NCBI RefSeq assembly: GCF_026130605.1
Contig: NZ_JANFAU010000014.1
Coordinates: 1 to 64,000, forward strand
DNA length: 64,000 bases
Origin: Sphingomonas lycopersici
GTDB taxonomy: Bacteria > Pseudomonadota > Alphaproteobacteria > Sphingomonadales > Sphingomonadaceae
Direction of reading: 5' to 3'
Made by a program: the position numbers and the translations under genes. Below, in pieces: positions 49,601 to 58,354 of the stretch. The first letter of the stretch is position 1; every line of letters starts with the position of its first letter. A model generated the notes under the pieces. It saw nothing but the letters and a program-made list of their open reading frames with translations. It had not been told where the DNA came from and made no database searches.

Positions 49601-51469
49601 ATGGCGACCGCCGTCCACCAACTGCCCCCTGAAGAAACATCCGATCGTCCCCCGGCTGAGTCGGTCGTCGTCCGCTTTGCCGGCGACTCGGGCGACGGGA
49701 TGCAATTGACCGGGGGGCAATTCACGCTCTCCACCGCGCTGGCCGGCAACGACCTTGCGACCTTCCCCGATTTCCCGGCCGAAATCCGCGCGCCGCAGGG
49801 CACGCTGTTCGGCGTCTCGGCGTTCCAGATCAATTTCGGGTCGAGCGAGATCGATACCGCGGGCGACGAGCCCGACGTGCTCGTCGCGATGAACCCGGCG
49901 GCGCTCAAGACCAACCTCGGGTCCCTGAAGAAGGGCGGCCTCATCATCGCCGACGAGGGCGAGTTCAGCGAGCGCAACCTCGCCAAGGCGAAATACGACG
50001 CCAATCCGCTCGAGGACGGCAGCCTCGCGCCGTGGCAGCTGATGAAGCTCAACATCTCGCAGCTCACGCTCGATGCGGTGAAGCCGTTCGGCCTTGGCAA
50101 CAAGGAAGCGCTGCGCTGCAAGAACATGTGGACGCTCGGGCTCGCGCTGTGGATGTTCGACCGCGATCGCCAGCCGCTGATCGACTGGCTCAAGGCCAAG
50201 TTCGCCAAGGCGCCCGAACTCGCCGATGCCAATATCGCCGCGCTCAACGCCGGCCATGCCTATGGCGAGACCGCCGAACTCGCCGGGCCGATGAAGCAGC
50301 ATCATGTGCCCGCGGCGCCGGCCGAGCCGGGCCTGTACCGCACGATCACCGGCGCTGAATCGATCAGCCTCGGGCTCGTCGCGGGCGCGCAGCTCGCCAG
50401 CCTGCCGATGTTCTTCGGCGGCTATCCGATCACCCCGGCATCGGCGATCCTGCACCATCTGTCGCGGCTCAAGGAATTCGGCGTCACCACCTTCCAGGCG
50501 GAGGACGAGATCGCCGCGATCGCCAGCGCGATCGGCGCATCCTATGCCGGGCAGCTCGGCGTCACCTCGTCGTCGGGGCCGGGGATCGCGCTCAAGGGCG
50601 AGGCGATCGGGCTCGCGATCATGACCGAACTGCCGCTGGTGGTGGTCAATTCGCAGCGCGGCGGGCCGTCGACCGGCCTGCCCACCAAGACCGAGCAATC
50701 GGATCTCTATCAGGCGGTCTACGGCCGCAACGGCGATGCGCCGATGCCGGTGATCGCGGCGCGCTCGGCCGCCGATTGCTTCGACGTGGCGATCGAGGCG
50801 TGCCGCATCGCGACGCAATATATGACTCCGGTGATGCTGCTCACCGACGGCTATATCGCCAATGCCGCCGAGCCGTGGAAGGTGCCCGACACCAGCGCCT
50901 ACGAACCCTTCCCGGTGAAATTCCTCGAAGAAGCGCCGGCGACGGGCTTCCTTGCCTATGCGCGCGACGAAAAGGGCGCGCGGCCGTGGGTCAAGCCGGG
51001 GACGCCGGGGCTGCTCCACCGCATCGGCGGGATCGAGAAGGCCGCGGGCACCGGCAACATCGATTACTCGCCCGCCAACCACCAATTGATGACCGAGGCG
51101 CGCCGCGACAAGGTGGCGGGGATCAAGGTCCCCGACCAGCAGGTCGAGGTCGGCGAGACCTCGGGCAAGCTCGCGGTGGTCGGCTGGGGTTCGACCTTCG
51201 GCCCGATCCACCAGGCGGTGCGCCGTGCGCGGCGTCGCGGGCTCGACGTGGCGCATATCCACCTGCGCCACATCTGGCCGATGCCGGCCAATCTCGGCAC
51301 GTTGCTCAAGGGCTATGAGCGCATCCTCGTGCCGGAAATGAATACCGGGCAGCTCAAGACGGTGCTGCGCGACCAATATCTGGTCGACGCCAAGCCGCTC
51401 AACAAAGTGTCCGGCCAACCCTTCCGCATCGCCGAGATCGAAGCGGCGATCGACCAGGCTTTGGCCTGA
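49601..51469 (+). CDS. korA: 2-oxoacid:acceptor oxidoreductase, alpha (fused gamma-alpha) subunit
   Basis: 622 residues from the ATG at 49601 (CAGGA upstream). The N-terminal gamma-like domain (VVVRFAGDSGDGMQLTGGQFTLSTALAG...PDFPAEIRAPQGTLFGVSAFQI) is joined to the alpha domain (residues 225-622, with YRTITGAESISLGL, FFGGYPITPASAILHHLS and TSSSGPGIALKGEAIGL). With KorB it decarboxylates 2-oxoglutarate (or pyruvate) to acyl-CoA with ferredoxin. The KorB stop-start spacing of 28 bases makes a two-gene unit. No vorC/porD ferredoxin subunit is present. Confidence 0.93.
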   Translation: MATAVHQLPPEETSDRPPAESVVVRFAGDSGDGMQLTGGQFTLSTALAGNDLATFPDFPAEIRAPQGTLFGVSAFQINFGSSEIDTAGDEPDVLVAMNPAALKTNLGSLKKGGLIIADEGEFSERNLAKAKYDANPLEDGSLAPWQLMKLNISQLTLDAVKPFGLGNKEALRCKNMWTLGLALWMFDRDRQPLIDWLKAKFAKAPELADANIAALNAGHAYGETAELAGPMKQHHVPAAPAEPGLYRTITGAESISLGLVAGAQLASLPMFFGGYPITPASAILHHLSRLKEFGVTTFQAEDEIAAIASAIGASYAGQLGVTSSSGPGIALKGEAIGLAIMTELPLVVVNSQRGGPSTGLPTKTEQSDLYQAVYGRNGDAPMPVIAARSAADCFDVAIEACRIATQYMTPVMLLTDGYIANAAEPWKVPDTSAYEPFPVKFLEEAPATGFLAYARDEKGARPWVKPGTPGLLHRIGGIEKAAGTGNIDYSPANHQLMTEARRDKVAGIKVPDQQVEVGETSGKLAVVGWGSTFGPIHQAVRRARRRGLDVAHIHLRHIWPMPANLGTLLKGYERILVPEMNTGQLKTVLRDQYLVDAKPLNKVSGQPFRIAEIEAAIDQALA

Positions 51470-51497
51470 GCGCGGACGGGATCGAAGGATCAAGACA

Positions 51498-52514
51498 ATG
51501 AACGAGATGACCACCATCGCCAAATCGACCCCCAAGGATTGGGAGTCGGATCAGGAAGTCCGCTGGTGCCCGGGCTGCGGCGATTATGCGATCCTGAAGG
51601 CGGTGCAGCGCACGATGCCCGAAATCGGCGCGCGCCCCGAAAACACCGTGTTCGTCAGCGGCATCGGCTGCTCGTCGCGCTTTCCTTATTATATGGAAAC
51701 CTACGGGTTCCACACGATCCACGGCCGCGCGCCGGCGGTTGCGACGGGGGTGAAGCTCGCCAATCCCGAGCTCGACGTGTGGATCATCACCGGTGACGGC
51801 GATGCGCTGTCGATCGGCGGCAATCACACGATGCACCTCATCCGCCGCAACCTCGATTGCCAGGTGCTTTTGTTCAACAACGAGATCTACGGGCTGACCA
51901 AGGGGCAATATTCACCGACCAGCCGCGTCGGCACGCAATCGCCCTCGACCCCGTTCGGCTCGGTCGATCGCCCGGCCAACCCCTGCGCCTTCGCGCTCGG
52001 ATCGGGCGCGCGCTTCGTCGGGCGCGGGATCGACGTCCACAAGAATCTGCCGACGGTGCTCAAGGCGGCCTATGCCCACAAGGGTACCGGCTTCGTCGAG
52101 ATCTTCCAGAATTGCATCGTCTATAACGACGATGTGTTCGCGCCCTTCACCGCCAAGCCCAATGCCGCGCCGAACCAGCTCTGGGTCGAGCATGGCAAGC
52201 CGCTGCTGTTCGACAATGGCACGAAGGGGCTGGCGATGGATACCGACCGGCTGGTGCTCAAGGTGGTCGAGGTGACCGACGGCGACTGGCAGGGCGCCAG
52301 CGTCATCGTCCACGATCAGACCAACCGCGGTCTGGCGCATATGCTGGTCGAGATGCCGACGGGGGCTTTCCCTGTCGCGCTCGGTGTGATCTTCGACGAT
52401 CCGGCGCCGACCTTCGAAAGCGCGGTCGTGGCGCAGAACGCCAGGGCCAGCGAAGGCAAGGTCGCCAATCTCCAGAAGCTGCTCGGCAAGGGGCAGACCT
52501 GGACCGTAGAATAA
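51498..52514 (+). CDS. korB: 2-oxoacid:ferredoxin oxidoreductase, beta subunit
   Basis: 338 residues. The thiamine-diphosphate motif is WIITGDGDALSIGGNHTMHLIRRN. The cysteine positions of the cluster are C24 and C27 (RWCPGCGDYAIL), C58 (GIGCSSR) and the late FQNC; these bind a [4Fe-4S] in the family. The substrate loop GLTKGQYSPTS and the KNLPTVLKAAYAHKGTGFVEIFQNC segment match 2-oxoglutarate-type enzymes. It is the partner of korA. Presence in a presumed aerobe suggests an oxygen-tolerant form. Confidence 0.94.
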   Translation: MNEMTTIAKSTPKDWESDQEVRWCPGCGDYAILKAVQRTMPEIGARPENTVFVSGIGCSSRFPYYMETYGFHTIHGRAPAVATGVKLANPELDVWIITGDGDALSIGGNHTMHLIRRNLDCQVLLFNNEIYGLTKGQYSPTSRVGTQSPSTPFGSVDRPANPCAFALGSGARFVGRGIDVHKNLPTVLKAAYAHKGTGFVEIFQNCIVYNDDVFAPFTAKPNAAPNQLWVEHGKPLLFDNGTKGLAMDTDRLVLKVVEVTDGDWQGASVIVHDQTNRGLAHMLVEMPTGAFPVALGVIFDDPAPTFESAVVAQNARASEGKVANLQKLLGKGQTWTVE

Positions 52515-52533
52515 CAGCCGAGGGGCTTCGAAG

Positions 52534-52986
52534 ATGTTCGCACTGATTGTCGCCACCGCGTTGCAGGCCGCTGCGCCCGCCGCTCCCGCGGCGACCGCCG
52601 CCCCGCAGCAGAGCGCGGAACAGCGCACGCGCGCCGCGCTCGCGTCGCGCGGCATGTCGCAGGCCGGGATCGACATGATGATCGATACCGAGAAGAAGCA
52701 CGGCCCCGCGCTGCGCGAGATCGCCGAGCGCGGTCAGGCCGCGCAGAGCAATATCCAGGCCGCGCTGACCAAGCGCCCGATCGATGCCGAGGGCTTCGTC
52801 GCCGCCAACACCGCGCGCGGCGAGGCGGTGGCGGCGCTCCAGCGCGAGGCGATCGCGGTCGCCAACGAGCAGATGCGCGGGCTCTCCCCCGCCGACCGCG
52901 TCGTGCTGGCGCAACTCGCGACCTCGACGCCGGCCAAGCAGGCGGCCCCCGCCGCGCCGGCCGCCAAGCCGAAGACCAGGCGGTAA
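52534..52986 (+). CDS. Secreted small protein of unknown function
   Basis: 150 residues with a signal-like N-terminus (MFALIVATALQAAAPAAPAAT). A helical middle follows: TRAALASRGMSQAGIDMMIDTEKKHGPALREIAERGQAAQSNIQAAL, then FVAANTARGEAVAALQREAIAVANEQMRGLSPADRVVLAQL. The Ala/Pro-rich tail is low-complexity. The pattern of paired helices recalls periplasmic metal-resistance (CpxP/Spy-like) proteins, but the family is not certain. It starts 19 bases after korB, so it may be co-transcribed. Confidence 0.6.
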   Translation: MFALIVATALQAAAPAAPAATAAPQQSAEQRTRAALASRGMSQAGIDMMIDTEKKHGPALREIAERGQAAQSNIQAALTKRPIDAEGFVAANTARGEAVAALQREAIAVANEQMRGLSPADRVVLAQLATSTPAKQAAPAAPAAKPKTRR

Positions 52987-53050
52987 GTAACCCGTCATCC
53001 CAGCGGACGCTGGGAGGATCGGGTTCGGATATCCCCGGCGCCGATCGTTT

Positions 53051-53170
53051 TCTCTCCCCTCCCTTGAACAAGGGAGGGCGCGGGGGGTGGGTCGGGCTGC
53101 GAGGAAGCGCATCGGTAACCCCTATAGCCGCCCATCTCCCAGCCCCTTCCTTCACCAAGGAGGGGAGAAG
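53051..53170. repeat. Palindromic repeat family A, pair 4
   Basis: Left member 53051-53100 (CTCCCCTCCCTTGAACAAGG, then GAGGGCGCGGGGGGTGGG). Right member 53130-53170, inverted (CCCATCTCCCAGCCCCTTCC, then TTCACCAAGGAGGGGA). A family B-like hairpin (GTCATCCCAGCGGACGCTGGGA) precedes it at 52995. The repeats lie before the CFA synthase gene. Confidence 0.75.
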
Positions 53171-53249
53171 AGGGGGCCGGGGGCGGGAGAAACCACGGCG
53201 CGCGCTTTCTCCCTTCCGCTGACGCCTCAGCCGGTGCAAAGGCGCGAGC

Positions 53250-54494
53250 GTGGACAAGGGCTTGGGAGTGAGCGGAGTGCCGCGCGAGGGCGGCCGCATC
53301 GCGCGCATCGTCGCGCCTTTGTATCATCGCATCCTCGATCGGATCGACGCCGGGCTCGCGATCGGCGCGATCGACACCGTGTTGCCGGACGGGACGCGGC
53401 GGCTGCTCGGCGGGCGCGGCGGGGCGCCGGTGGCGACCGTCGCGATCCACCGCTGGCGCGCGCTGCGGCGGCTCGCATTCGCCGGATCGATCGGCTGGTA
53501 TGAGGGCTGGGCGGCGGGCGACTGGTCGAGCCCCGATCCGGTGCCGATCTTCGATCTGTTCATGCGCAACCGCGCCACCTTGGGCGATGTCGGGCGCGCC
53601 AAGGGGCTCGCCCGGATCGCGGCGCGGCTGTTCCACACCGCGCGCCGCAACGATCGCCGCGGCGCGAAGCGCAACATCGCCGCGCATTACGACCTCGGCA
53701 ACGATTTCTACGCCGAATGGCTCGACCCGACCCTGACCTATTCGAGCGCGATCTTCGCCCCCGGCGACACGCTGGAGCAGGCGCAGCGCCGCAAGCTCGC
53801 CGCGATCCTCGCGCGCACCGGTGCCGGCGCTGGCGACCGCGTGCTCGAGATCGGCTGCGGCTGGGGCAGCTTCGCGCTGACGGCGGCGCAAGCTGGGGCG
53901 AGCGTCCACGCGATCACGCTGTCGGCCGAGCAGAAGGCGGTGGTCGAACAGCGCACCGCGGGCTTGCCGGTCGAGGTGTCGCTGGTCGATTATCGCGACG
54001 TCACGGGCACTTACGATGCCGTCGCGAGCATCGAGATGGTCGAGGCGGTGGGGCAGGAATATTGGCCCGATTATCTCGCCGCGATCGCCCGCGCGCTGAA
54101 ACCGGGCGGCCGTGCCGCGATCCAGCTGATCGCGATCGCCGACGATGTGTGGGATGCCTATGCGCGCAACACCGATTTCATCCAGCGCTATATCTTCCCC
54201 GGCGGGCTGCTGATCTCCGAAAGCCGGTTCCGTGCGCTGGCCGAGGCGCAGGGGCTGGACTGGCGCGATCGCACCGGCTTCGGCGCCGATTATGCCGAAA
54301 CGCTGCGGCAATGGCGCGTGCGCTTCGACGCCGCGGTGGCGGAAGCGCGGCTGCCCGCGCGGTTTGACCAGAATTTCGTCGACTTGTGGCGCTATTATCT
54401 GATGTATTGCGAGGGAGGATTCCGCGGGGGCGGAATCGATGTCGCACAAGTGACATTGGTGAAGGGGGAAAAGGGATGCGCTGGACCGGTCTGA
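53250..54494 (+). CDS. cfa: Cyclopropane-fatty-acyl-phospholipid synthase
   Basis: 414 residues, GTG start at 53250; a second GTG shortly inside is an alternative, and there is no ATG near. The N-terminal domain (TVLPDGTRRLLGG, then SIGWYEGWAAGDWSSPDPVPIFDLFM) is followed by the SAM-methyltransferase part: NIAAHYDLGNDFYAEWLDPTLTYSSA, VLEIGCGWGSFALTAAQAGA, EMVEAVGQEYWPDYL, NTDFIQRYIFPGGLL and WRYYLMYCEGGFRG. It adds a methylene bridge to membrane phospholipids. The next gene starts 19 bases before its stop. Confidence 0.93.
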   Translation: MDKGLGVSGVPREGGRIARIVAPLYHRILDRIDAGLAIGAIDTVLPDGTRRLLGGRGGAPVATVAIHRWRALRRLAFAGSIGWYEGWAAGDWSSPDPVPIFDLFMRNRATLGDVGRAKGLARIAARLFHTARRNDRRGAKRNIAAHYDLGNDFYAEWLDPTLTYSSAIFAPGDTLEQAQRRKLAAILARTGAGAGDRVLEIGCGWGSFALTAAQAGASVHAITLSAEQKAVVEQRTAGLPVEVSLVDYRDVTGTYDAVASIEMVEAVGQEYWPDYLAAIARALKPGGRAAIQLIAIADDVWDAYARNTDFIQRYIFPGGLLISESRFRALAEAQGLDWRDRTGFGADYAETLRQWRVRFDAAVAEARLPARFDQNFVDLWRYYLMYCEGGFRGGGIDVAQVTLVKGEKGCAGPV

Positions 54495-55723
54495 TCGCGG
54501 CGACGTTGCTGGCGGGCGCGGCGCCGGGTGCTGTTGGCGCGCAATCGCTGCCGGCGCCGCAGCAGCATCAGCCGCAGCAGGCAGTCGAGGGCGGCGTCCC
54601 GCTCACCGCGGAAAATCGCGCGCATGTCGAGCGCGCCGCGGCGGAGGTGCTGTTCTGGAACCAGGAGCAGCGCGACCAGAATTTCCCGCACATGGAAAAA
54701 CTCTTCCCCGGCCATGTCGTGCACGCGGCGAAGAAGCCGCTCGCGCTGCCGCCGGGGCCGCCGTTGCCGATCGCGGCGGCGACGGTCGATGCCTTCATCA
54801 AGGCGCAGAATGTCGCGGGGCTGATCGTGCTCCAGCAGGGCGCGGTGCGGCTCGAGCGCTATGCGCGCGGGCTCGACCGCGACGGGCGCTGGACGAGCTT
54901 CTCCGTCGCCAAATCCTTCACCTCGACTTTGGTCGGCGCGGCGATCCGCGACGGCTATATCAAATCGGTTGACGAGCCGGTGACGCGCTACATCCCCGAT
55001 CTCGCGGGCAGCGCCTATGACGGGGTGACGATCGCGCAACTCCTCACGATGACCTCCGGGGTCAAGTGGAACGAGGATTATACCGATCCCAAATCCGATG
55101 TGGTGCGGATGTTCTCGACGCCGGCGCCGGCCGGGGTGGACCCGACCGTCGCTTATATGCGCACCCTGCCGCGCGAGGCCGCGCCGGGGAGCAAATGGGT
55201 CTATAAGACCGGCGAGACCAATCTGATCGGGGTGCTGGTCGGCAATGCGATCAAGAAGCCGCTCGCCAACTATCTCACCGAGAAGGTGTGGCAGCGCTAC
55301 GGCATGAGCAGCGACGCTTTCTGGATGACCGACCCGGCGGGGCATGAGATCGGCGGCTGCTGCATCTCGGTCTCGCTGCGCGATTATGCGCGGATGGGGC
55401 AATTGGCGATGGAGGAGGGGCACGGCATCGTCGCCCCCGAATGGTTCGCCGAGGCGAGCAAGCCCCACGCCGATACCGGGCGCGGGCCGGGGTTCGGCTA
55501 TGGCTATCAATGGTGGACCTATCCCGAGGGCCGATTCGGCGCGGTCGGGGTGTTCGGGCAGAGCATCACGATCGATCGCGCGAGCAAGACGGTGGTGGTG
55601 ATCCTCAGCGCCTGGCCGAAGGCGACCGATCCGGAACTGTCGCGCCAGCGGCTGGCGTTCCTCGGGGAGTTGTTCAAGGCCGCCAAGGGGCCGCTGGTGC
55701 AGGTGCCGCACCGGCGGCATTGA
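54476..55723 (+). CDS. Beta-lactamase-fold serine hydrolase (class C type)
   Basis: 415 residues from the ATG at 54476 (GAAGGGGGA upstream), overlapping the cfa gene by 19 bases. A signal peptide (WTGLIAATLLAGAAPGAVGAQ) leads to a domain with SxxK (FSVAKSFTS), QLLTMTSGVKWNED, a 'YKTGETN' second motif and a later GFGYGYQWW. It belongs to the broad penicillin-binding/esterase group and is not necessarily a resistance enzyme. Translational coupling to a lipid-modifying enzyme is notable. Confidence 0.85.
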   Translation: MRWTGLIAATLLAGAAPGAVGAQSLPAPQQHQPQQAVEGGVPLTAENRAHVERAAAEVLFWNQEQRDQNFPHMEKLFPGHVVHAAKKPLALPPGPPLPIAAATVDAFIKAQNVAGLIVLQQGAVRLERYARGLDRDGRWTSFSVAKSFTSTLVGAAIRDGYIKSVDEPVTRYIPDLAGSAYDGVTIAQLLTMTSGVKWNEDYTDPKSDVVRMFSTPAPAGVDPTVAYMRTLPREAAPGSKWVYKTGETNLIGVLVGNAIKKPLANYLTEKVWQRYGMSSDAFWMTDPAGHEIGGCCISVSLRDYARMGQLAMEEGHGIVAPEWFAEASKPHADTGRGPGFGYGYQWWTYPEGRFGAVGVFGQSITIDRASKTVVVILSAWPKATDPELSRQRLAFLGELFKAAKGPLVQVPHRRH

Positions 55724-55753
55724 GCGCGTTGCGCAAAAGGGGGATACCTCTCC

Positions 55754-55837
55754 CCGTTCGGGCTGAGCCTGTCGAAGCCCTGCACTTTTCTTCGGAAGAG
55801 GAAGTGCAGCCCTTCGACAAGCTCAGGGCGAACGGAA
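55754..55837. repeat. Palindromic repeat family C, inverted pair
   Basis: CGTTCGGGCTGAGCCTGTCG, then AAGCCC. The inverted partner ends TTCGACAAGCTCAGGGCGAA. The centre has GCACTTTTCTTCGGAAGAGG, then AAGTGC. The pair stands between the convergent hydrolase and obgE genes and could fold into a long stem. Confidence 0.75.
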
Positions 55838-55856
55838 GTTTTTCACCCCGGTGTCC

Positions 55857-56906
55857 TTAAACGGGCGACCAGTCGAGCGTATCCTCGCCCTCGTCGTCCT
55901 CGCTGACCTTGCCGTGTTCCGGCCCGATCGCCTCGATCAGCCGGTCGAGCGCCCAGTCGACGCCGATCCCGCTCGCGCCCGAGATCGGGATCACCGGCGC
56001 GCCGCTCGCTTCCTCCAGCTCGGCGGAGAGCGCGGCGATCAGTTCGTCGTCGAGCGTGTCGATCTTGTTGAGCGCCACCACCACCGGCTTTTCGTCGAGC
56101 CCCGCGCCATAGGCTTCGAGCTCGTCGCGCACGATGCGATAGCTGTTCGCCACGTCGGGATCGTTGGCATCGACCAGGTGGAGCAGCACGCGGCAGCGCT
56201 CGATATGCCCGAGGAAGCGATCGCCGATCCCCGCGCCCTCGGCCGCGCCCTCGATCAGCCCCGGAATGTCGGCGATGACGAATTCGCGCTGCTTGTGCCG
56301 CACCACGCCGAGCTGCGGCCGGGTGGTGGTGAAGGCATAGGCGCCGACCTTGGCCTGCGCGTTGGTCACCGCGTTGATGAAGGTCGATTTGCCCGCATTG
56401 GGCAGCCCGACCAGCCCGGCATCGGCGAGCAGCTTGAGCCGCAGCCACACCCACGCCTCGGACGAGGGCCAGCCGGTGCCGTGCTGGCGCGGCGCGCGGT
56501 TGGTCGAGGTCTTGTAGCTGGCGTTGCCGCGCCCGCCGTCGCCGCCGCGCAGGAACATCTCGCGCTGGCCGACCTCGACCATATCGAGCAGCAGCGTGCG
56601 ATCCTCGTCGTCGGCGAGGATTTGCGTGCCGACCGGCACCTTGATCACCAGATCCTCGCCGCCCGCGCCGGTGCGGTTCGAGCCCGAGCCGCCTTGCCCG
56701 CGCGGCGCGCGGAAATGCTGGGTGTAGCGGAAATCGATCAGCGTATTGAGCCCGGCGACCGCCTCGAACACGATGTCGCCGCCCTTGCCGCCGTTGCCGC
56801 CGTCGGGCCCGCCATATTCGATGAACTTTTCGCGGCGGAAGCTTACCGCGCCGGGGCCGCCGGCGCCCGAGCGGACGAAAATCTTGGCCTGGTCGAGAAA
56901 ATGCAC
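55857..56906 (-). CDS. obgE: GTPase Obg/CgtA
   Basis: 349 residues from a GTG at 56906 (VHFLDQAKIFVRSGAGGPGAVSFRREKF, the usual N-terminus); it starts one base after the TetR stop. The glycine-rich Obg fold covers residues 1-155 (GGPDGGNGGKGGD, GGDGGRGNASYKTSTNRAP). The G domain has GLPNAGKST near 167, IADIPGLIEGA and LNKID. The C-terminus ends shortly after an acidic SEDDEGED stretch. It is an essential ribosome-assembly and stress GTPase. Confidence 0.95.
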   Translation of the reverse strand: MHFLDQAKIFVRSGAGGPGAVSFRREKFIEYGGPDGGNGGKGGDIVFEAVAGLNTLIDFRYTQHFRAPRGQGGSGSNRTGAGGEDLVIKVPVGTQILADDEDRTLLLDMVEVGQREMFLRGGDGGRGNASYKTSTNRAPRQHGTGWPSSEAWVWLRLKLLADAGLVGLPNAGKSTFINAVTNAQAKVGAYAFTTTRPQLGVVRHKQREFVIADIPGLIEGAAEGAGIGDRFLGHIERCRVLLHLVDANDPDVANSYRIVRDELEAYGAGLDEKPVVVALNKIDTLDDELIAALSAELEEASGAPVIPISGASGIGVDWALDRLIEAIGPEHGKVSEDDEGEDTLDWSPV

Positions 56907-56907
56907 G

Positions 56908-57498
56908 TCAGTTGATCCGGTCGTGAAGCAGCATCTCGCGCGCAAGGTGGCGCGCGCGATCGCGGGGAAGGCCGAGCGCGCGGGTAAGCGGCGCGCCGAA
57001 CAGCGCGTCGCCCAGCGCCATCAGCACCAGTTGCAGGGTTTCGTCGGCGATCGGGCGCTCGTCCTTGGAATGATCGGCGGCAAGCTCGTCGACCAGATCG
57101 TGGATCGCCTGAAAGATCGGGTCGAGCGCGTCCTCGTTGCCGGTCAGGATCATCCAGCTCGCCAGCGCGCCGGCACCGCCGGTGTCGAACGCGTCGAAGG
57201 CGAGCCCGACGATCTCGGCCGGCTCCTGATCGGTATCGCGCTGGCGCAATACCGCCTCGCGGATCGTGCCGCTGATGAAGTCGGCCATCCTGACGATCAG
57301 CGCCTGGCGCAACCCGTCCGCCGAGCCGAAATGGTGGAGCAGATTGGCGTGGGTCCGCCCGATCCGCGCCGCGACCGCCTTGAGCGTCACCGCCTGCGGG
57401 CCGACCTCGACGAGCAGATCGCGCGCCGCTTCGAGCGCGGCCTCGCGCGATTCCTCGGGGCTCAGCCGCTTGCGCGCGGGGAGGGGGGTGACGGACAT
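56908..57498 (-). CDS. TetR/AcrR-family transcriptional regulator
   Basis: 196 residues. The HTH reads SREAALEAARDLLVEVGPQAVTLKAVAARIGRTHANLLHHFGSADGLRQALI, a standard TetR N-terminus with HHFGS in place of YYHFKS. The ligand domain is helical, containing FDAFDTGGAGALASWMILTG. It ends directly before obgE (one base gap), so it may share the rplU-rpmA-GNAT-TetR-obgE transcript. The target is unknown. Confidence 0.88.
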   Translation of the reverse strand: MSVTPLPARKRLSPEESREAALEAARDLLVEVGPQAVTLKAVAARIGRTHANLLHHFGSADGLRQALIVRMADFISGTIREAVLRQRDTDQEPAEIVGLAFDAFDTGGAGALASWMILTGNEDALDPIFQAIHDLVDELAADHSKDERPIADETLQLVLMALGDALFGAPLTRALGLPRDRARHLAREMLLHDRIN

Positions 57499-57599
57499 AT
57501 GACGGCTCTCGGCGCTTTGCAGGGGAAATACAATCGTGGAGTTGGTCCCGCGGGGCGGGGGAGCGGTTTAACGAGGGTGGCGGAGTCGCCGGGGTCTTC

Positions 57600-57623
57600 G
57601 TGTCCCCGCGCAGGCGGGGACAC
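57600..57623. repeat. Palindromic repeat family B variant, single hairpin
   Basis: GTGTCCCCGC-GCAG-GCGGGGACAC, a perfect 10-bp stem between the GNAT and TetR genes, directly after the GNAT stop codon. A relative of the 48421 hairpin. Confidence 0.7.
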
Positions 57624-57627
57624 GGGT

Positions 57628-58176
57628 TCAGGCCGCGATCGGCAGCGACCTCATGTCCGCACCATTGTCGTCGAGATCGAGCGCCAGCACCGCGCAATCG
57701 ACATTGCCGCGATGCGCGACCGAATAATGCGGCTCGCGGCGCACCTCGCGGAAGCCCAGCTTGGTCAGCACCTTGCGCGAGGCGAGATTGTCGAGGTGGT
57801 GGCTCGCCTCGATCCGCTTCAGCCGCAGCGCGTGGCGCGCCTGCTCGATCACGATCCGTCCCGCCTCGGTGGCATAGCCGCGGCCCCAGGCGTTCGGCGT
57901 CAGCCAATAGCCCAGTTCGTGCACCTGCTCGCCGCGATGCAGCCCGATACTGCCGATCAGCCGCGGGTAATCGCCGTCATGCGCGAGGATCGCGAAGCGC
58001 GGCTCGGTCGCGCCACGCGGCAGCGACAGGAATGCTTCCGCATCGTCGAGCGCATAGGGCCACGGCATCCGCGCCAGCTTCTTGGCGACCGCCTCATGCG
58101 CGATCGTCGCCGTCAGCGTCGCGGCATCCTCCGGCCACCACGGCCGTAACGTCAATCTACTCGTCCGCGCGAACAT
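57628..58176 (-). CDS. GNAT acetyltransferase (RimJ/RimL-like)
   Basis: 182 residues from the ATG at 58176, decided by GAGGAGAG seven bases upstream. The pattern TSRLTLRPWWPEDAATLTATI, then IGSIGLHRGEQVHELGYWLTPNAWGRGYATEAGRIVIEQA and IEASHHLDNLASRKVLTKLGFREV, is the RimJ/RimL group. It acetylates an unknown amino group, perhaps a protein N-terminus. It lies in the ribosomal-protein and obg block, in the common alphaproteobacterial order rplU-rpmA-GNAT-...-obgE. Confidence 0.88.
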   Translation of the reverse strand: MFARTSRLTLRPWWPEDAATLTATIAHEAVAKKLARMPWPYALDDAEAFLSLPRGATEPRFAILAHDGDYPRLIGSIGLHRGEQVHELGYWLTPNAWGRGYATEAGRIVIEQARHALRLKRIEASHHLDNLASRKVLTKLGFREVRREPHYSVAHRGNVDCAVLALDLDDNGADMRSLPIAA

Positions 58177-58255
58177 CGTCGCTCTCCTCACCTGTTCGCG
58201 CCGCTAGCCCGTGTTGATGACGGGAAAACGACACAAGTGGTTGAATGGGAGCACG

Positions 58256-58286
58256 AAAAAAGGGAGCCGGGGCGGACCCGTCTCCC
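58256..58286 (-). terminator. Intrinsic terminator after rpmA
   Basis: Read on the minus strand: GGGAGACGGG-TCCG-CCCCGGCTCCC, followed by TTTTTT (58256-58261). Nine of ten stem pairs match. It is positioned 70 bases after the rpmA stop, which suggests that most rplU-rpmA transcripts end here, before the GNAT gene. Confidence 0.8.
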
Positions 58287-58354
58287 TTGTCTGGCTGGTT
58301 CCGATGCGCGGAACCCGGGTCGCCCTGGTGGGCAACCCGGCTGGTTACCCGATG

